A stretch of 64,000 bases of DNA from NCBI GenBank assembly GCA_934090795.1, contig CAKOJQ010000004.1, positions 62,001 to 126,000 on the forward strand, in the 5' to 3' direction. The notes beneath the pieces were generated by a model. That model was given only the letters and a program-made list of their open reading frames with translations. It was not told the origin of the DNA and searched no databases. Both the position numbers and the translations under genes were made by a program. Of this stretch, positions 14,807 through 24,694 are shown piece after piece; position 1 is the first letter of the stretch, and each line of letters begins with the position of its first letter. Origin of the DNA: an uncultured Bacilli bacterium (GTDB lineage: Bacteria > Bacillota_I > Bacilli_A > RF39 > UBA660).

Positions 14807-16396
14807 ATGAAAAAATTTATTTTATTATTTACTTTTTTATTATTACCAAATGTTGTGTTTGCAGATAATGAGTTTTTGCTTTCTTGTGATAAAAATAAAA
14901 TTAATGTAAATGATCAAGTTATTTGTAGATTGTCTTTTAAATCTGATGATGAGTATAATTATATTAAGTATGATATAGCAGAACTTGATGGACTTTCTTT
15001 AGTTGATGTAAGAAGTAATTATTCTAATTTATGGAATGTGAAAAATAATGAAAGTGTATCACAAAATATAGTAAATGGTTTACAAGAATTTGGTATTTTA
15101 CTATTTAAAGCTAGTAAGTCAGGAGAATATAATTTAAAAGTTACTAATATTTCTTATGGTATTTATGATTCTGGTGAGTTAAAAGATGTAAAAGAAGTTA
15201 ACACGAAGGTTAAAGTTATTAGTGATGATAATTTTTTAAAAAGTATAAAAATTAATGATGTGGAAATTGAAGATTTTGATATTAATAAATTTAATTATAC
15301 AATTGATTCTGATTTAAGTGAGATTAATATTGAGGCTGTTTCTAATAACAGCTTTGCAAATGTGAGTGGTACTGGAAAGATAACCTTAACTAAACATTTA
15401 GAAAGAGTAGTTGTTCCAATAATTGTTACTAGTGAAAGTGGCGCTAGTAGAGCATATATCTTAAATATTGTTAATAAAAATTATGTTGATAATAATATAG
15501 ATAAAACACTAGAAGATTTAATTATTAAAAATGATGCAGGAAATACGATTATTTTCGATTTTAAAAGTGAAGTATATGACTATAATATCGAGGTTGGTAG
15601 CAAAGTTAATTATGTAAATATTTCACCTAAAATTCTGAATAAGGATTGCTCATTTGTTAAAGGATATAATGGTGGTAAGGTTAATGTTAAACCTGGTAAT
15701 AACATAGTATTAATTAAAATAGTTGACAAAGATGGAAATGAAAAAACTTATGTTTTAAATATTATTAAACCAATAGAATCTTTTTCAAATAATAGCTATT
15801 TAAAATCCATTGATATAAAGGGCTATAATTTAAGGTTTAGTAAAAAAGTAAGAAATTATAATTTAGAAATTAAAAGAAATGATAAAAGTTTAGATATTAG
15901 TCCGGTTCTTGATGATGAAAATGCTTCATATGTAATTAGTGGTAATGAAAATTTAAAAAATGGTAGTGTTATTTATGTAACAGTAACTGCTCCTGATACA
16001 TCTAATACGGTTTATACTATTAATATAAGTGTTAAAAAAGTTAATATGTTTGTGATTCTTTATTTAATTATTCCAGTTGGATTAATATATTTAGGATATA
16101 AATATAAAGATAATATTGTTAAGTTACTAAAGAAGAATAAATTAATTGAAAAATTAACTTTAGATGAATTATTAACTAGATATAATTTAAATTATAAAGA
16201 CAAGGGATTAACTAAATTTTTCGATAAGTTAAGTGAAGAAGATAAAAGAATAATTTTGATTGAATCTTTAAAAAATAATATATTAGCTAATAAGACTAGT
16301 TTATATTTAGAGTTATATAAGGCAAGCAAAAATAATGTTAAAAAAAATAAAAAGGGTAGCACTAAAAATAAAGTCAAAAAAAATAAAAAGAAATGA
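14807..16396 (+). CDS. Secreted membrane-anchored protein with cadherin-like beta-sandwich repeats
   Basis: 529 aa. Signal peptide 1-19 (KKFILLFTFLLLPNVVFA). An N-terminal beta domain (about 25-140) resembles cohesin-like folds. Three cadherin-like repeats follow, each opening with L-x-S/D-I-x-I and closing with a Y-x-L-N-I strand (ending near residues 223, 321 and 411). A membrane helix (about 415-435) precedes a Lys-rich cytoplasmic tail. The family (Cadherin-like beta sandwich) is frequent in surface proteins of Firmicutes. The role is probably structural or adhesive. The tail's poly-Lys/Asn codons form part of the terminator that follows. Confidence 0.75.
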   Translation: MKKFILLFTFLLLPNVVFADNEFLLSCDKNKINVNDQVICRLSFKSDDEYNYIKYDIAELDGLSLVDVRSNYSNLWNVKNNESVSQNIVNGLQEFGILLFKASKSGEYNLKVTNISYGIYDSGELKDVKEVNTKVKVISDDNFLKSIKINDVEIEDFDINKFNYTIDSDLSEINIEAVSNNSFANVSGTGKITLTKHLERVVVPIIVTSESGASRAYILNIVNKNYVDNNIDKTLEDLIIKNDAGNTIIFDFKSEVYDYNIEVGSKVNYVNISPKILNKDCSFVKGYNGGKVNVKPGNNIVLIKIVDKDGNEKTYVLNIIKPIESFSNNSYLKSIDIKGYNLRFSKKVRNYNLEIKRNDKSLDISPVLDDENASYVISGNENLKNGSVIYVTVTAPDTSNTVYTINISVKKVNMFVILYLIIPVGLIYLGYKYKDNIVKLLKKNKLIEKLTLDELLTRYNLNYKDKGLTKFFDKLSEEDKRIILIESLKNNILANKTSLYLELYKASKNNVKKNKKGSTKNKVKKNKKK

Positions 16397-16429
16397 ATAA
16401 TTTGCAATAATTAACTCATTTCTTTTTTT
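16385..16429. terminator. Bidirectional terminator
   Basis: AAAAAGAAATGA (16385-16396, including the TGA stop) pairs with TCATTTCTTTTT (from 16416). It serves both the surface-protein gene and the convergent SDR gene. Confidence 0.8.
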
Positions 16430-16430
16430 G

Positions 16431-17300
16431 TTACCAATTTTCTTTAATTTCTGGTCTTGAATCTGGTTTATTAACTGCTTTCATGCCGAAGCCAGCAGAT
16501 GTTGTACCACCGTCAACTAAAATATCAGTACCAGTTAAGTAACCATTTTGAGGATTAATTACTGCACTTATTAAGTAACCAATTTCCTCTGGCTTAGCAC
16601 CGCGGTCAAAACCGGAATAATGTAAACATAACTGAGTACCCGGTTCATTTGCTTCTTTTACTGTCATTGGAGTGTGAACAAAACCAGGAGATACAGAAAC
16701 AACACGAATATTCTTTTCTTTAGCATATTTATAGGCAGAATTTTTAACATACCATATAACAAAATTTTTAGATAGACAATATGCCATTTGTGAAGCATTA
16801 TTTTTACCAACTAAATTACATCTTTTGACAACTTTTTTAATAAATAACTTTTCATTATTAAGTGCAAGATGATAACTTTTTTTAGGAATCATTATATTTG
16901 GCACTAGATATGCTGAACATGATGCAATATCGCAAATACAACCTCCATTCATTACTTTATAAAATTCTTGATTAATGTAGATAGTTCCTAAAGCATTTAT
17001 TTTTAGGATTTTTTCTGATGTATTTCCGGTTCCTGAAATTCCTGCTGAGTTAACTACTGCTACTACATTTCCTTTACTTTTGGCAAATTGAGCTAGTTTT
17101 TCAACATTTTCACGATTGGAAGTATCACATACGTAATATTCTGCGTCAATACCATATTCTTTTATTTCTTTTGTTGCATTTATTAATTTTTCTTCATTTC
17201 TTCCACTTATTATTACTAAACTGTTTTCTTTTGGTATCATTTTGGCTGTTGCTAAACCAATACCAGATGCGCCTCCTGTTATTACATAAATATCTTTCAT
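16431..17300 (-). CDS. Short-chain dehydrogenase/reductase
   Basis: 289 aa. The Rossmann motif TGGASGIG (residues 8-15), NSAG after beta-4, Ser in DIASCSAY and the YxxxK pair in AYCLSKN give a complete SDR active site. There is a roughly 30-residue insertion between Ser and Tyr (KKSYHLALNNEKLFIKK region), longer than in classical members. The C-terminus carries the usual GTDILVDGGTT. Substrate unknown; NAD(P)-dependent alcohol or ketone oxidoreduction. It ends 3 bases from the upstream kinase gene and probably shares its transcript. Confidence 0.88.
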   Translation of the reverse strand: MKDIYVITGGASGIGLATAKMIPKENSLVIISGRNEEKLINATKEIKEYGIDAEYYVCDTSNRENVEKLAQFAKSKGNVVAVVNSAGISGTGNTSEKILKINALGTIYINQEFYKVMNGGCICDIASCSAYLVPNIMIPKKSYHLALNNEKLFIKKVVKRCNLVGKNNASQMAYCLSKNFVIWYVKNSAYKYAKEKNIRVVSVSPGFVHTPMTVKEANEPGTQLCLHYSGFDRGAKPEEIGYLISAVINPQNGYLTGTDILVDGGTTSAGFGMKAVNKPDSRPEIKENW

Positions 17301-17303
17301 TTT

Positions 17304-17870
17304 TTATTCCTCCTTTCCATAATCATGATCTAACAAATTAAATATATTTGATTTTAATTCTTCTAATGTTCCTTCATTAATAATTTCATAGTTATATTTA
17401 TCATAATTATCAAGAGCGGTTTCAGTTCGGTGAACACTTTCAGTTTGGTTTAAACTATTATCAAATTCAGGTCTAACTATGTTTATTTTGATGACATTTT
17501 GATATGTACTATTTATTGTGTCTAATTCTTCGGGTAATCTTGCATCGCTTATAGTGATAATATCTGCAAAATAGCTAAGAACCTTAATATCATCGACGAT
17601 TCTTTTTATAAAATAATAATTATCAATTTTGTCTCTAATAATGTCAGTACCTAGTTGTTGTAATAGTGTTCTTGGTTTAGTTTCTTCAGAACCATCCCAT
17701 GAACTTATTAATTTAGCATAATATTTAATATAAAAACTAAATTGTAAGTTTATAACTTTTAAATTATTTTTTTCTCCATATTCTTTAATAAAACTAGCTG
17801 TTGTATCTTTACCAGCACGGGCTTTACCAGCTAGCATTATTATTTTAGGATTTTTATTTGTTATTTCCAT
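17304..17870 (-). CDS. P-loop deoxynucleoside-monophosphate-kinase-like protein
   Basis: 188 aa. The Walker A motif is GKARAGKDT (about 15-23), with the extra Asp after the Lys that is typical of the dNMP kinase superfamily. LLQQLGTDIIRDKI (about 69-82) is the helix seen in those kinases, and SDARLPEEL provides the Walker B-like segment. It probably phosphorylates a nucleotide or a related small substrate. Start chosen at ATG 17870 after AGAGGT. It forms a two-gene unit with the SDR. Confidence 0.7.
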   Translation of the reverse strand: MEITNKNPKIIMLAGKARAGKDTTASFIKEYGEKNNLKVINLQFSFYIKYYAKLISSWDGSEETKPRTLLQQLGTDIIRDKIDNYYFIKRIVDDIKVLSYFADIITISDARLPEELDTINSTYQNVIKINIVRPEFDNSLNQTESVHRTETALDNYDKYNYEIINEGTLEELKSNIFNLLDHDYGKEE

Positions 17871-18129
17871 AAATTACCTCTTCTATAATAAATATAATAT
17901 AATTTTTGGAATTTTTACATTTTTTTGTTAAGTAAAGTGTAAAGTTTTGTAAGAATTTTTAATATAAAATAATTACATTTCTTTTTTTAATGCTTTTAAA
18001 TTTCTATAATTTTTTTAAAATGAGGTCGTGCTGAAGTACTAGTACAGTTACATTTTTTGATTAAAAAATTGCCTCTATTAATTTATTCAACCATATGATA
18101 TATTAGTCAATATGAAGGAGGAGATTAAT
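17871..18129. other. Divergent intergenic region
   Basis: It holds the promoters of the kinase/SDR unit (leftward) and the 47-aa gene (rightward, TATGAT/TATATT boxes near 18094-18105) and no gene that I can support. Confidence 0.35.
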
Positions 18130-18273
18130 TTGTCATATGAATCTGTAAAAGCTAAAGTAGGACCAAATGAAGGAATTAGTAAGGAACATTATATAGCTAT
18201 GGAAAAAGCGAAAATTGATAGAACAGAATCTTGTTTTGGTGGTAAAGGAATTTTAACAAATGAGCAATATTAA
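18130..18273 (+). CDS. Small conserved-looking protein (47 aa)
   Basis: TTG at 18130 sits 6 bases after an excellent AAGGAGGAG site. An in-frame ATG at 18112 lies upstream but overlaps that site and has none of its own. The product runs from MSYESVKAKVGPNEGI to GKGILTNEQY, with one Cys before a Gly-Gly-Lys-Gly stretch, and is soluble. It is not recognised. The strong ribosome site and the high information content of the peptide argue that it is real. Confidence 0.55.
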   Translation: MSYESVKAKVGPNEGISKEHYIAMEKAKIDRTESCFGGKGILTNEQY

Positions 18274-18530
18274 AAGGGTATGAGGTTAGTTCGTGAAATG
18301 AAAAAGAAAAAAGCTTGGTAGAAGTATTTGAAATAGTATGATATAAAAATTAACTTAATTTAAGATAAAAGATAAAAGTTTTTTTTGTTTTATTTGACTT
18401 TTATGGTAGTCATTTTAATAACAACTTTTCAAGGGATAGCCACATCGTTAATCTGAAGGGGGTATTCCTTTATTTTTTTACTTAAATTTTGATAGTTATA
18501 AATTTTGAAATTCTTCAATAAAATTATTTT
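18274..18530 (+). promoter_or_regulatory. Leader region before the ABC transporter, with hairpins
   Basis: A 13-codon open frame (MRLVREMKKKKAW) follows the 47-aa gene. An ATAAAAGT/ACTTTTAT inverted repeat lies near 18367-18408. AAGGGATA (about 18431-18438) pairs with TATTCCTT (about 18463-18470), followed by a U-rich run, which would terminate transcription ahead of the transporter gene. I match none of this to a known riboswitch. Confidence 0.35.
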
Positions 18531-18568
18531 GTATGATAAAATATTATTTATCTAGGAGGTATATAATT

Positions 18569-21500
18569 ATGCTTGAAATTAAAAATATTTCTAAAGAATA
18601 TAAAGTAGATAATTATAGTCAAAAAGCACTTGATAATGTAAGTGTTAATTTTAGAAATAATGAATTTGCATCAATATTAGGTCCATCAGGAAGTGGTAAA
18701 ACAACGCTTTTAAATATTATTGGTGGATTAGATAAATATGATAGTGGAGATCTAATTATTAATGGAGTCAGTACTAAAAATTATAATGATAGAGATTGGG
18801 ATACTTATAGAAATCATAAAATTGGATTTATATTTCAAAGTTATAATTTAATTGGTCATCAAACTATTTTGAGTAATGTAGAACTTGCTTTAACCTTAGC
18901 AGGAATATCTAAAGCAGAAAGAAGAAAAAGAGCAATAGAGGCACTTGATAAAGTAGGTTTAAAAGATCATATTAATAAAAGACCTAATCAATTATCTGGT
19001 GGACAAATGCAGAGGGTTGCCATTGCTAGAGCATTAATAAATAATCCAGATATACTTCTTGCTGATGAGCCAACTGGTGCTTTGGATTCAGTTACAAGTG
19101 TTCAAATAATGGAGTTATTAAAAGAAGTTGCTAAGGATAAATTAGTTATAATGGTTACACATAATCCGGAACTTGCTAAAAAATATTCAACTAGAATAAT
19201 CGAACTTAAAGATGGGAAGATAATAAGTGATAATAATTCATGTAAGGAGAAAAGTAAAATTAGTAAAAAGTTAGATAATGTTAAGAAGACATCAATGTCA
19301 TTTATAACTGCACTTAGTTTATCTTTTAATAATTTAATGATTAAAAAGAAAAGAACTTTACTTGTCTCATTTGCTAGTTCAATTGGAATTATCGGTATAG
19401 CGCTTATTTTAGGATTATCGACTGGATTTCAAAATTATATAGATAAACTGCAAGAAGATACTTTAGCTAGTTATCCTTTAACAATTACAACTGAACATAG
19501 TGATTTAACAAGTATGTTGCTTACAATGGCTAGTGACGATAGTGATAGTGAAGGGGATAAAGTAATTGAAAAACAATATATAAGTAGCATGTTTGGAAAT
19601 GTTAAAAGTAATGATTTAAAAACATTTAAAGGTTATATTGATAAAAATTATGATTTAATAAAAAATGATATTTCTACAATAAAGTATAGTTATAATGTTG
19701 AACCTTTAATTTATACAAGGGATGTTACAAATAAGATTACTAAAATAAATCCAAGTGATATGTTTTCTTCTTTTGGTGCAAGTTCTATGTATTCTTTTTC
19801 TTCAGTGTTTAATCAAATGATTGATGATATATCTTCTCTTGAAAAAGATTATAATGTGTTAGCAGGCAGTTGGCCTAAAAATTATAATGAAATGGTTATT
19901 GTTTTATCAAATAAGAACACTATAAGTGACTTATTAATTTATTCTTTAGGTTTAAGAGATAGTAGTGAACTTAATAATATGATAAAAGATATTATGGCTG
20001 GTAAAGAAGTAAATATTAAAAATGATCCAATGGAATTTACTTATGAAGATTTAATGAATGTTAAGTTAAAGTTAGTTAATCCAAGTGATATGTATAAATA
20101 TAATTCTAAATATAAAGTTTATGAAGATTTAAGTGAAGATAGTGATTATGTTAAAAAGATATATGATAATGCGGAAGAGTTAAAAATAGTTGGCGTTGTT
20201 GCACCTAATTCATCTAATTCCTCAATGAGTTTAATGGCAGGTGTTGCATATCCTAGTAGTTTAACTAAACATATTATTGAACTTGCTAGTGAAAGTGAAA
20301 TTGTTAAAAAGCAACTTGAAAATGAGAATATAGATGTATTTACTAATAAAGCATTTGATAGTAAAAAGAGTAATACGAATATTAATTTTGAAGATATGAT
20401 AAGTATAGATAAAGATATGCTTCAAAGTGCTTTTGGAATTAATTTAGATGAAAATAAACTTAAAAATATGACAAGTGGTTATACTAAAAAAATTGAAGAA
20501 AGTATTAGTACTGATAATAGTAGTGCTTTAAATGATTTTAATAAAGTTTTAAATGATATTATGAATGGATTTATTAATGATTATGATAGTAATCCGAGGG
20601 AAAGCGTTACTAAAGATGATGTAGTTTATAAAGTTATTAGTCTAAATAAGGTTAGTGGTTATGTTAACGAATATATAAATAATGATAGTGTTACTAATAA
20701 TTTAAGTGAACTTGAAAAGAATTATTATGTTCCAGCTAATGTGTTTAAAGATACTTATAAAGTTTTGTTACTCGCATTTTTAAATAGTTATATTGGATCT
20801 TATTCGGCAAATGATAGTTCATTTAACGATGGAATGGAAGTTAGAGTGTTATTTAATAAAGATTTAATTAATAGTTCTTTAGAGATATTCTTAAAATCTA
20901 GCGCAGTAAGTCTAACTGGTAGTAAGATGGCTGATGGTATGTTAGAAGCTAAAATGAAGGTTAATATTTTAACTATGGTTGGAGAACTTAGTAATAATTT
21001 AGTTAAGGATGTTGCTTCTTCATTTAATGTTGATCAAGATAAAATTGCTAAGGCATTTAAATTTAATTTAAGTGAACAAGAATTAAGTAGATTAATGAAT
21101 GCATTTTCTAGCAATGAGATGGGAAGTGCAAGTACTAATTTAAGTAGTTTAGGATATCAAGATATTGAAAATCCAAGTATGATTTCGTTGTATTTTAATA
21201 GTTTTGATAGTAAAGAAAATGTATTAAAGTTTATTGATAATTATAATGAAGAAGTTAAAAATAATAATGAAGAAGAAAAGACAATTAACTATACTGATAC
21301 TACTGGTATATTAATGAAATCTGTTAAAAAGATTGTTGATAGTGTAAGTTATGTATTAATTGCGTTTGTATCAATAAGTTTAATTGTTTCAAGTATTATG
21401 ATCGGAATTATTACTTATATTAGTGTACTTGAAAGAACTAAGGAAATTGGTATTTTAAGAGCAATAGGAGCTTCTAAAGGGAATATTTCATCTATATTTA

Positions 21501-21748
21501 ATGCTGAAACTTTTATTATAGGTTTGCTATCAGGAATAATTGGTATTGGAATATCACTTGTTTTATTAGTGTTTATTAATCAATTAATTCATAAATTAAC
21601 AGGAAATCCTGATATAACTGCGGTACTTCCATTAATTAGTTCAATAATATTAATTTGTTTAAGTGTAGTATTGACTTTAATAGGTGGTTTAATTCCATCA
21701 CGAATTGCAAGTAAAAAAGATCCTGTTGAAGCACTTAGAACAGAGTAG
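18569..21748 (+). CDS. MacB-type ABC transporter, ATPase fused to permease
   Basis: 1059 aa from ATG at 18569, after TAGGAGGT. Residues 1-225 are the ATPase (GPSGSGKTT Walker A, LSGGQ signature, ILLADEPTGALD Walker B, H-loop THN). A membrane helix near 280-300 leads into a very long extracytoplasmic region (about 310-930) of Ser/Asp/Asn-rich helical sequence. Three C-terminal helices form the FtsX domain. MacB/LolE-type proteins are mechanotransmitters that drive export of peptides or lipoproteins, or sense antimicrobials. The periplasm-side domain is several times longer than in MacB. Transcribed alone, with a terminator after it. Confidence 0.88.
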   Translation: MLEIKNISKEYKVDNYSQKALDNVSVNFRNNEFASILGPSGSGKTTLLNIIGGLDKYDSGDLIINGVSTKNYNDRDWDTYRNHKIGFIFQSYNLIGHQTILSNVELALTLAGISKAERRKRAIEALDKVGLKDHINKRPNQLSGGQMQRVAIARALINNPDILLADEPTGALDSVTSVQIMELLKEVAKDKLVIMVTHNPELAKKYSTRIIELKDGKIISDNNSCKEKSKISKKLDNVKKTSMSFITALSLSFNNLMIKKKRTLLVSFASSIGIIGIALILGLSTGFQNYIDKLQEDTLASYPLTITTEHSDLTSMLLTMASDDSDSEGDKVIEKQYISSMFGNVKSNDLKTFKGYIDKNYDLIKNDISTIKYSYNVEPLIYTRDVTNKITKINPSDMFSSFGASSMYSFSSVFNQMIDDISSLEKDYNVLAGSWPKNYNEMVIVLSNKNTISDLLIYSLGLRDSSELNNMIKDIMAGKEVNIKNDPMEFTYEDLMNVKLKLVNPSDMYKYNSKYKVYEDLSEDSDYVKKIYDNAEELKIVGVVAPNSSNSSMSLMAGVAYPSSLTKHIIELASESEIVKKQLENENIDVFTNKAFDSKKSNTNINFEDMISIDKDMLQSAFGINLDENKLKNMTSGYTKKIEESISTDNSSALNDFNKVLNDIMNGFINDYDSNPRESVTKDDVVYKVISLNKVSGYVNEYINNDSVTNNLSELEKNYYVPANVFKDTYKVLLLAFLNSYIGSYSANDSSFNDGMEVRVLFNKDLINSSLEIFLKSSAVSLTGSKMADGMLEAKMKVNILTMVGELSNNLVKDVASSFNVDQDKIAKAFKFNLSEQELSRLMNAFSSNEMGSASTNLSSLGYQDIENPSMISLYFNSFDSKENVLKFIDNYNEEVKNNNEEEKTINYTDTTGILMKSVKKIVDSVSYVLIAFVSISLIVSSIMIGIITYISVLERTKEIGILRAIGASKGNISSIFNAETFIIGLLSGIIGIGISLVLLVFINQLIHKLTGNPDITAVLPLISSIILICLSVVLTLIGGLIPSRIASKKDPVEALRTE

Positions 21749-21756
21749 TGTATAGA

Positions 21757-21786
21757 GTAAGCAGATTAAATTTTGCTTGCTTTTTT
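21757..21786 (+). terminator. Intrinsic terminator after the ABC transporter
   Basis: GTAAGCA (21757-21763) pairs with TGCTTGC (21774-21780) with one wobble, followed by six T. Confidence 0.8.
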
Positions 21787-22246
21787 GATATTAATAATTA
21801 TATATAAAATGGAAAAATGTGAAAATATGCTAAAAATAAGTTGGAAAAAATGTGTAACAAATAGATTTGTTAAAAAATTTTATGTAAAAATTAGTAATTT
21901 ATCGTAAAAAAATAGAAGTTTTACCTTCCTTCAATATGAATTTGTTCAATTATTTTATTTGATATTTTTCCAATTACTTTTGTTAATTTATTATTCTTCT
22001 GATTTAAAACTATGGTTACAAAATAACGTTATGAAATTTAAATATATTTAAGTGTATATTTTCGATTATATAAACTTGCTCAGACAAAATTAGTGTTGGT
22101 GATGGAAAATTTTACATTCTTTAAATATATTCCTATAATATTATGTTTTCTTATGTAATGTTCAATTTTTTAATAATAAGATAAAAATTTATACTATTAT
22201 TTTCGAATGTTTAATAGTATAATTTAGGTAGAAGGATGTGATAATT
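21787..22246 (+). promoter_or_regulatory. Gene-free stretch with the lemA promoter
   Basis: About 460 bases without a supportable gene. TATAAT at 22218-22223, 23 bases before the lemA start codon, is a good -10 box; its -35 is weak (TATTAT). I see no RNA gene in the remainder, which is very A+T-rich. Confidence 0.4.
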
Positions 22247-22795
22247 ATGTGGCTATGGATATTAATAGCTGTAATAGTAGTTATTGTACTTTGGATAGTA
22301 TCAACATATAATTCTTTAGTTGGTTTAAGAAATACTTGCAAAGAAGCATTTTCTACTATGGATGTTTATTTAAAGAAAAGATGGGATTTAATTCCAAATT
22401 TAGTTGAAACTGTTAAAGGTTATGCTAAACATGAAAAAGATACTTTACAAGAAGTTATTTCATTAAGAAATGCTCCATATGAAAGTATGAGTGATGATGA
22501 AAAAGTTAAAACTAATCAAAAGTTAAGTCAAAGTGTAACAAAGATTATGGCTTTAGCAGAATCTTATCCAGAATTAAAAGCTAATGAAAATTTTAAAGAG
22601 TTAAGTAAAGATTTAAGTAAAATCGAAGAAGATATTGCTAATTCAAGAAAATATTACAATGGTACTGTTAGAACTTATAATGATAAAATCGAAATGGTTC
22701 CTAGTAATATTGTTGCTGGTATTTTTGGATTTAAGACTAGAACTATGTTTGAAGTAGATGCTGCTGAAAGAGAAAATGTTAAGGTAAAATTTTAG
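22247..22795 (+). CDS. lemA: LemA family protein
   Basis: 182 aa from ATG at 22247, with GAAGGA 10 bases upstream. An N-terminal helix (1-20) is followed by YNSLVGLRN, then KRWDLIPNLVETVKGYAKHE, the LemA hallmark, and a three-helix bundle ending in FEVDAAEREN. LemA proteins are membrane-anchored with a short outside segment and usually pair with a TPM or DUF2207 gene; here a DUF2207 gene follows after 12 bases. The function of the family is not settled (envelope stress or regulation). Confidence 0.92.
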   Translation: MWLWILIAVIVVIVLWIVSTYNSLVGLRNTCKEAFSTMDVYLKKRWDLIPNLVETVKGYAKHEKDTLQEVISLRNAPYESMSDDEKVKTNQKLSQSVTKIMALAESYPELKANENFKELSKDLSKIEEDIANSRKYYNGTVRTYNDKIEMVPSNIVAGIFGFKTRTMFEVDAAERENVKVKF

Positions 22796-22807
22796 AAGGT
22801 GAAAAAA

Positions 22808-24679
22808 GTGAATAGAAAAATTATAAATTTATTATTTTGCATATTTACTTTTTTTCTTTTTAGTTTAAATTGTTATGCAAATGATTATGATATAACTAAG
22901 TACGATGTTGAAATAGTTGTTGATGAACATAATAAATATAGTATAAAAGAAAATATTGATACTTATTTTAATGTTAGTAAGCATGGGATTATTAGAAGAA
23001 TTCCTTTATATAACGATATTTTTAGACAGGATGGTACTTGGGAAAGAAATAGGGTATTAATATCAAATGTTCATGTTAATGAAGAATTTGCTTCTTCTAG
23101 AGAAATTTATAATTATGTTCTTAAAATTGGTAGTGCTGATAAAACGTTAATGGGAAAACATTCTTATTCTATTTCTTATGATTATGATATTGGGCTTGAT
23201 AAAAATAATAAGTATGATGAATTATATTTTAATATAATTGGTACAGAATGGGATACTGATATTAGTAATGTCACTTTTAAAATTACAATGCCTAAAGAAT
23301 TTGATGCTAGTAAACTAGGCTTTAGTTATGGTAAATATGGTTATAGTAACACAGACAATATTAGTTATGATGTTGATGGTAATGTAATAACTGGAAGTTT
23401 TGATGGAACTTTGTTAGCTAGAGAAGGTTTGAATGTTAGGCTTGAATTACCTGAAGGGTATTTTGTTAGAAAATCGGTTGGTTCTAGCTTGTTAGAGTGT
23501 TGGTATTATATCATTCCTATTTTAGGGGTAATTGTTGCTTACGTTGTATGGAAAAAATATGGAAAAGATGATCAAGTTGTTGATGTTGTATCGTTTTATC
23601 CACCAGAAAACATGAATAGTTTGGACGTTGCGTTTGCTAAAAAGGGAAGTGTTAATTCAAATGATGCTGTATCACTTTTAGTATATTTAGCAAGTAAAGG
23701 TTATATTAAAATTATTGAAGATGAAAAAAGTAAGAATAAGTTTACTATTCAAAAAGTTAAAGATTATGATGGAAATAATAATGAAGAAGGGTTGTTTTTT
23801 AAAGGATTATTTAAATTTGGTAAGGATAGTGTTACTAGCAAAGAATTAGATGAAAAATTTTATAGTACAGTCAATTCTATTCTTTATAGTAAAAATAAAT
23901 CAGTTAATAAGAAACAAATATTTAGTAGTCAAGCAAGTAGTAAAAGAATTTTGTTATTTTTCTTAATGTTTATAACTGCAACTTTATCAACACTTGTTCC
24001 GGCTATTGGTTATAAATTTAGTGATATGTATTTTTCATTAATTATTGTTAATTTAGTTGGTACAACAATTTTAATAATGTTTAGTTTAATTTATGATAAT
24101 AATTATACTAAGATGGGATTAACAAATTCTTTAATATTTGCAGGAATATTTATTGTGGTAGTTGCAATATTTAATTTTAGATTAGTTGGTTTTGAATATA
24201 TTTATTATGATGTTGTTTATTTAATTGGTTTCATATTATGCATGGTTTGTACATATTTGATTTATTTCTTTTATGTTATTTTGAGTAAGAGAACAGAATA
24301 TGGAACTAAAATATTAGGTGAAGTTAATGGATTTAAGAAATTTTTAGAAACTGCTGAAAAAGATAAGTTAGAAAGTTTAGTTCATGATGATCCAGCATAT
24401 TTTTATAATATTTTACCATATGCTTATGTTTTAGGTGTAAGTGATGCTTGGATAAAACAATTTGAAGGAATTGCTATTGCGCCTCCTGATTGGTATGAAT
24501 CAGCTGATACATTTGATTATTATAGATTTAATCGTTCTTTGAATCGTACAATTCATAGTGCTAGTAGAGTTATGAATTCTGTTCCACAATCTTCTAGTGG
24601 AAGTTCATCAGGAGGAGGATTTAGTGGTGGTGGATTCTCTGGTGGTGGCTCCGGCGGAGGCGGCGGAAGCTCTTGGTAG
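22808..24679 (+). CDS. DUF2207 membrane protein with Gly/Ser-rich tail (paralogue 1)
   Basis: 623 aa from GTG at 22808; AAGGTG is 8 bases upstream, while the GTG at 22799 is within that site. Signal-like helix 1-20, a DUF2207 extracytoplasmic beta domain (about 25-220), helix near 230-250, a cytoplasmic winged-helix-like part (FYPPENMNSLDVAFAKKG), two to four further helices (about 375-495) and a low-complexity C-terminus ending GGFSGGGSGGGGGSSW without Cys. The tail DNA is unusually G+C-rich for this window. It forms an operon with lemA, the usual arrangement. It is homologous to the Cys-tailed protein at 51227. Confidence 0.88.
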   Translation: MNRKIINLLFCIFTFFLFSLNCYANDYDITKYDVEIVVDEHNKYSIKENIDTYFNVSKHGIIRRIPLYNDIFRQDGTWERNRVLISNVHVNEEFASSREIYNYVLKIGSADKTLMGKHSYSISYDYDIGLDKNNKYDELYFNIIGTEWDTDISNVTFKITMPKEFDASKLGFSYGKYGYSNTDNISYDVDGNVITGSFDGTLLAREGLNVRLELPEGYFVRKSVGSSLLECWYYIIPILGVIVAYVVWKKYGKDDQVVDVVSFYPPENMNSLDVAFAKKGSVNSNDAVSLLVYLASKGYIKIIEDEKSKNKFTIQKVKDYDGNNNEEGLFFKGLFKFGKDSVTSKELDEKFYSTVNSILYSKNKSVNKKQIFSSQASSKRILLFFLMFITATLSTLVPAIGYKFSDMYFSLIIVNLVGTTILIMFSLIYDNNYTKMGLTNSLIFAGIFIVVVAIFNFRLVGFEYIYYDVVYLIGFILCMVCTYLIYFFYVILSKRTEYGTKILGEVNGFKKFLETAEKDKLESLVHDDPAYFYNILPYAYVLGVSDAWIKQFEGIAIAPPDWYESADTFDYYRFNRSLNRTIHSASRVMNSVPQSSSGSSSGGGFSGGGFSGGGSGGGGGSSW

Positions 24680-24694
24680 AAAGGAAAATGATTT

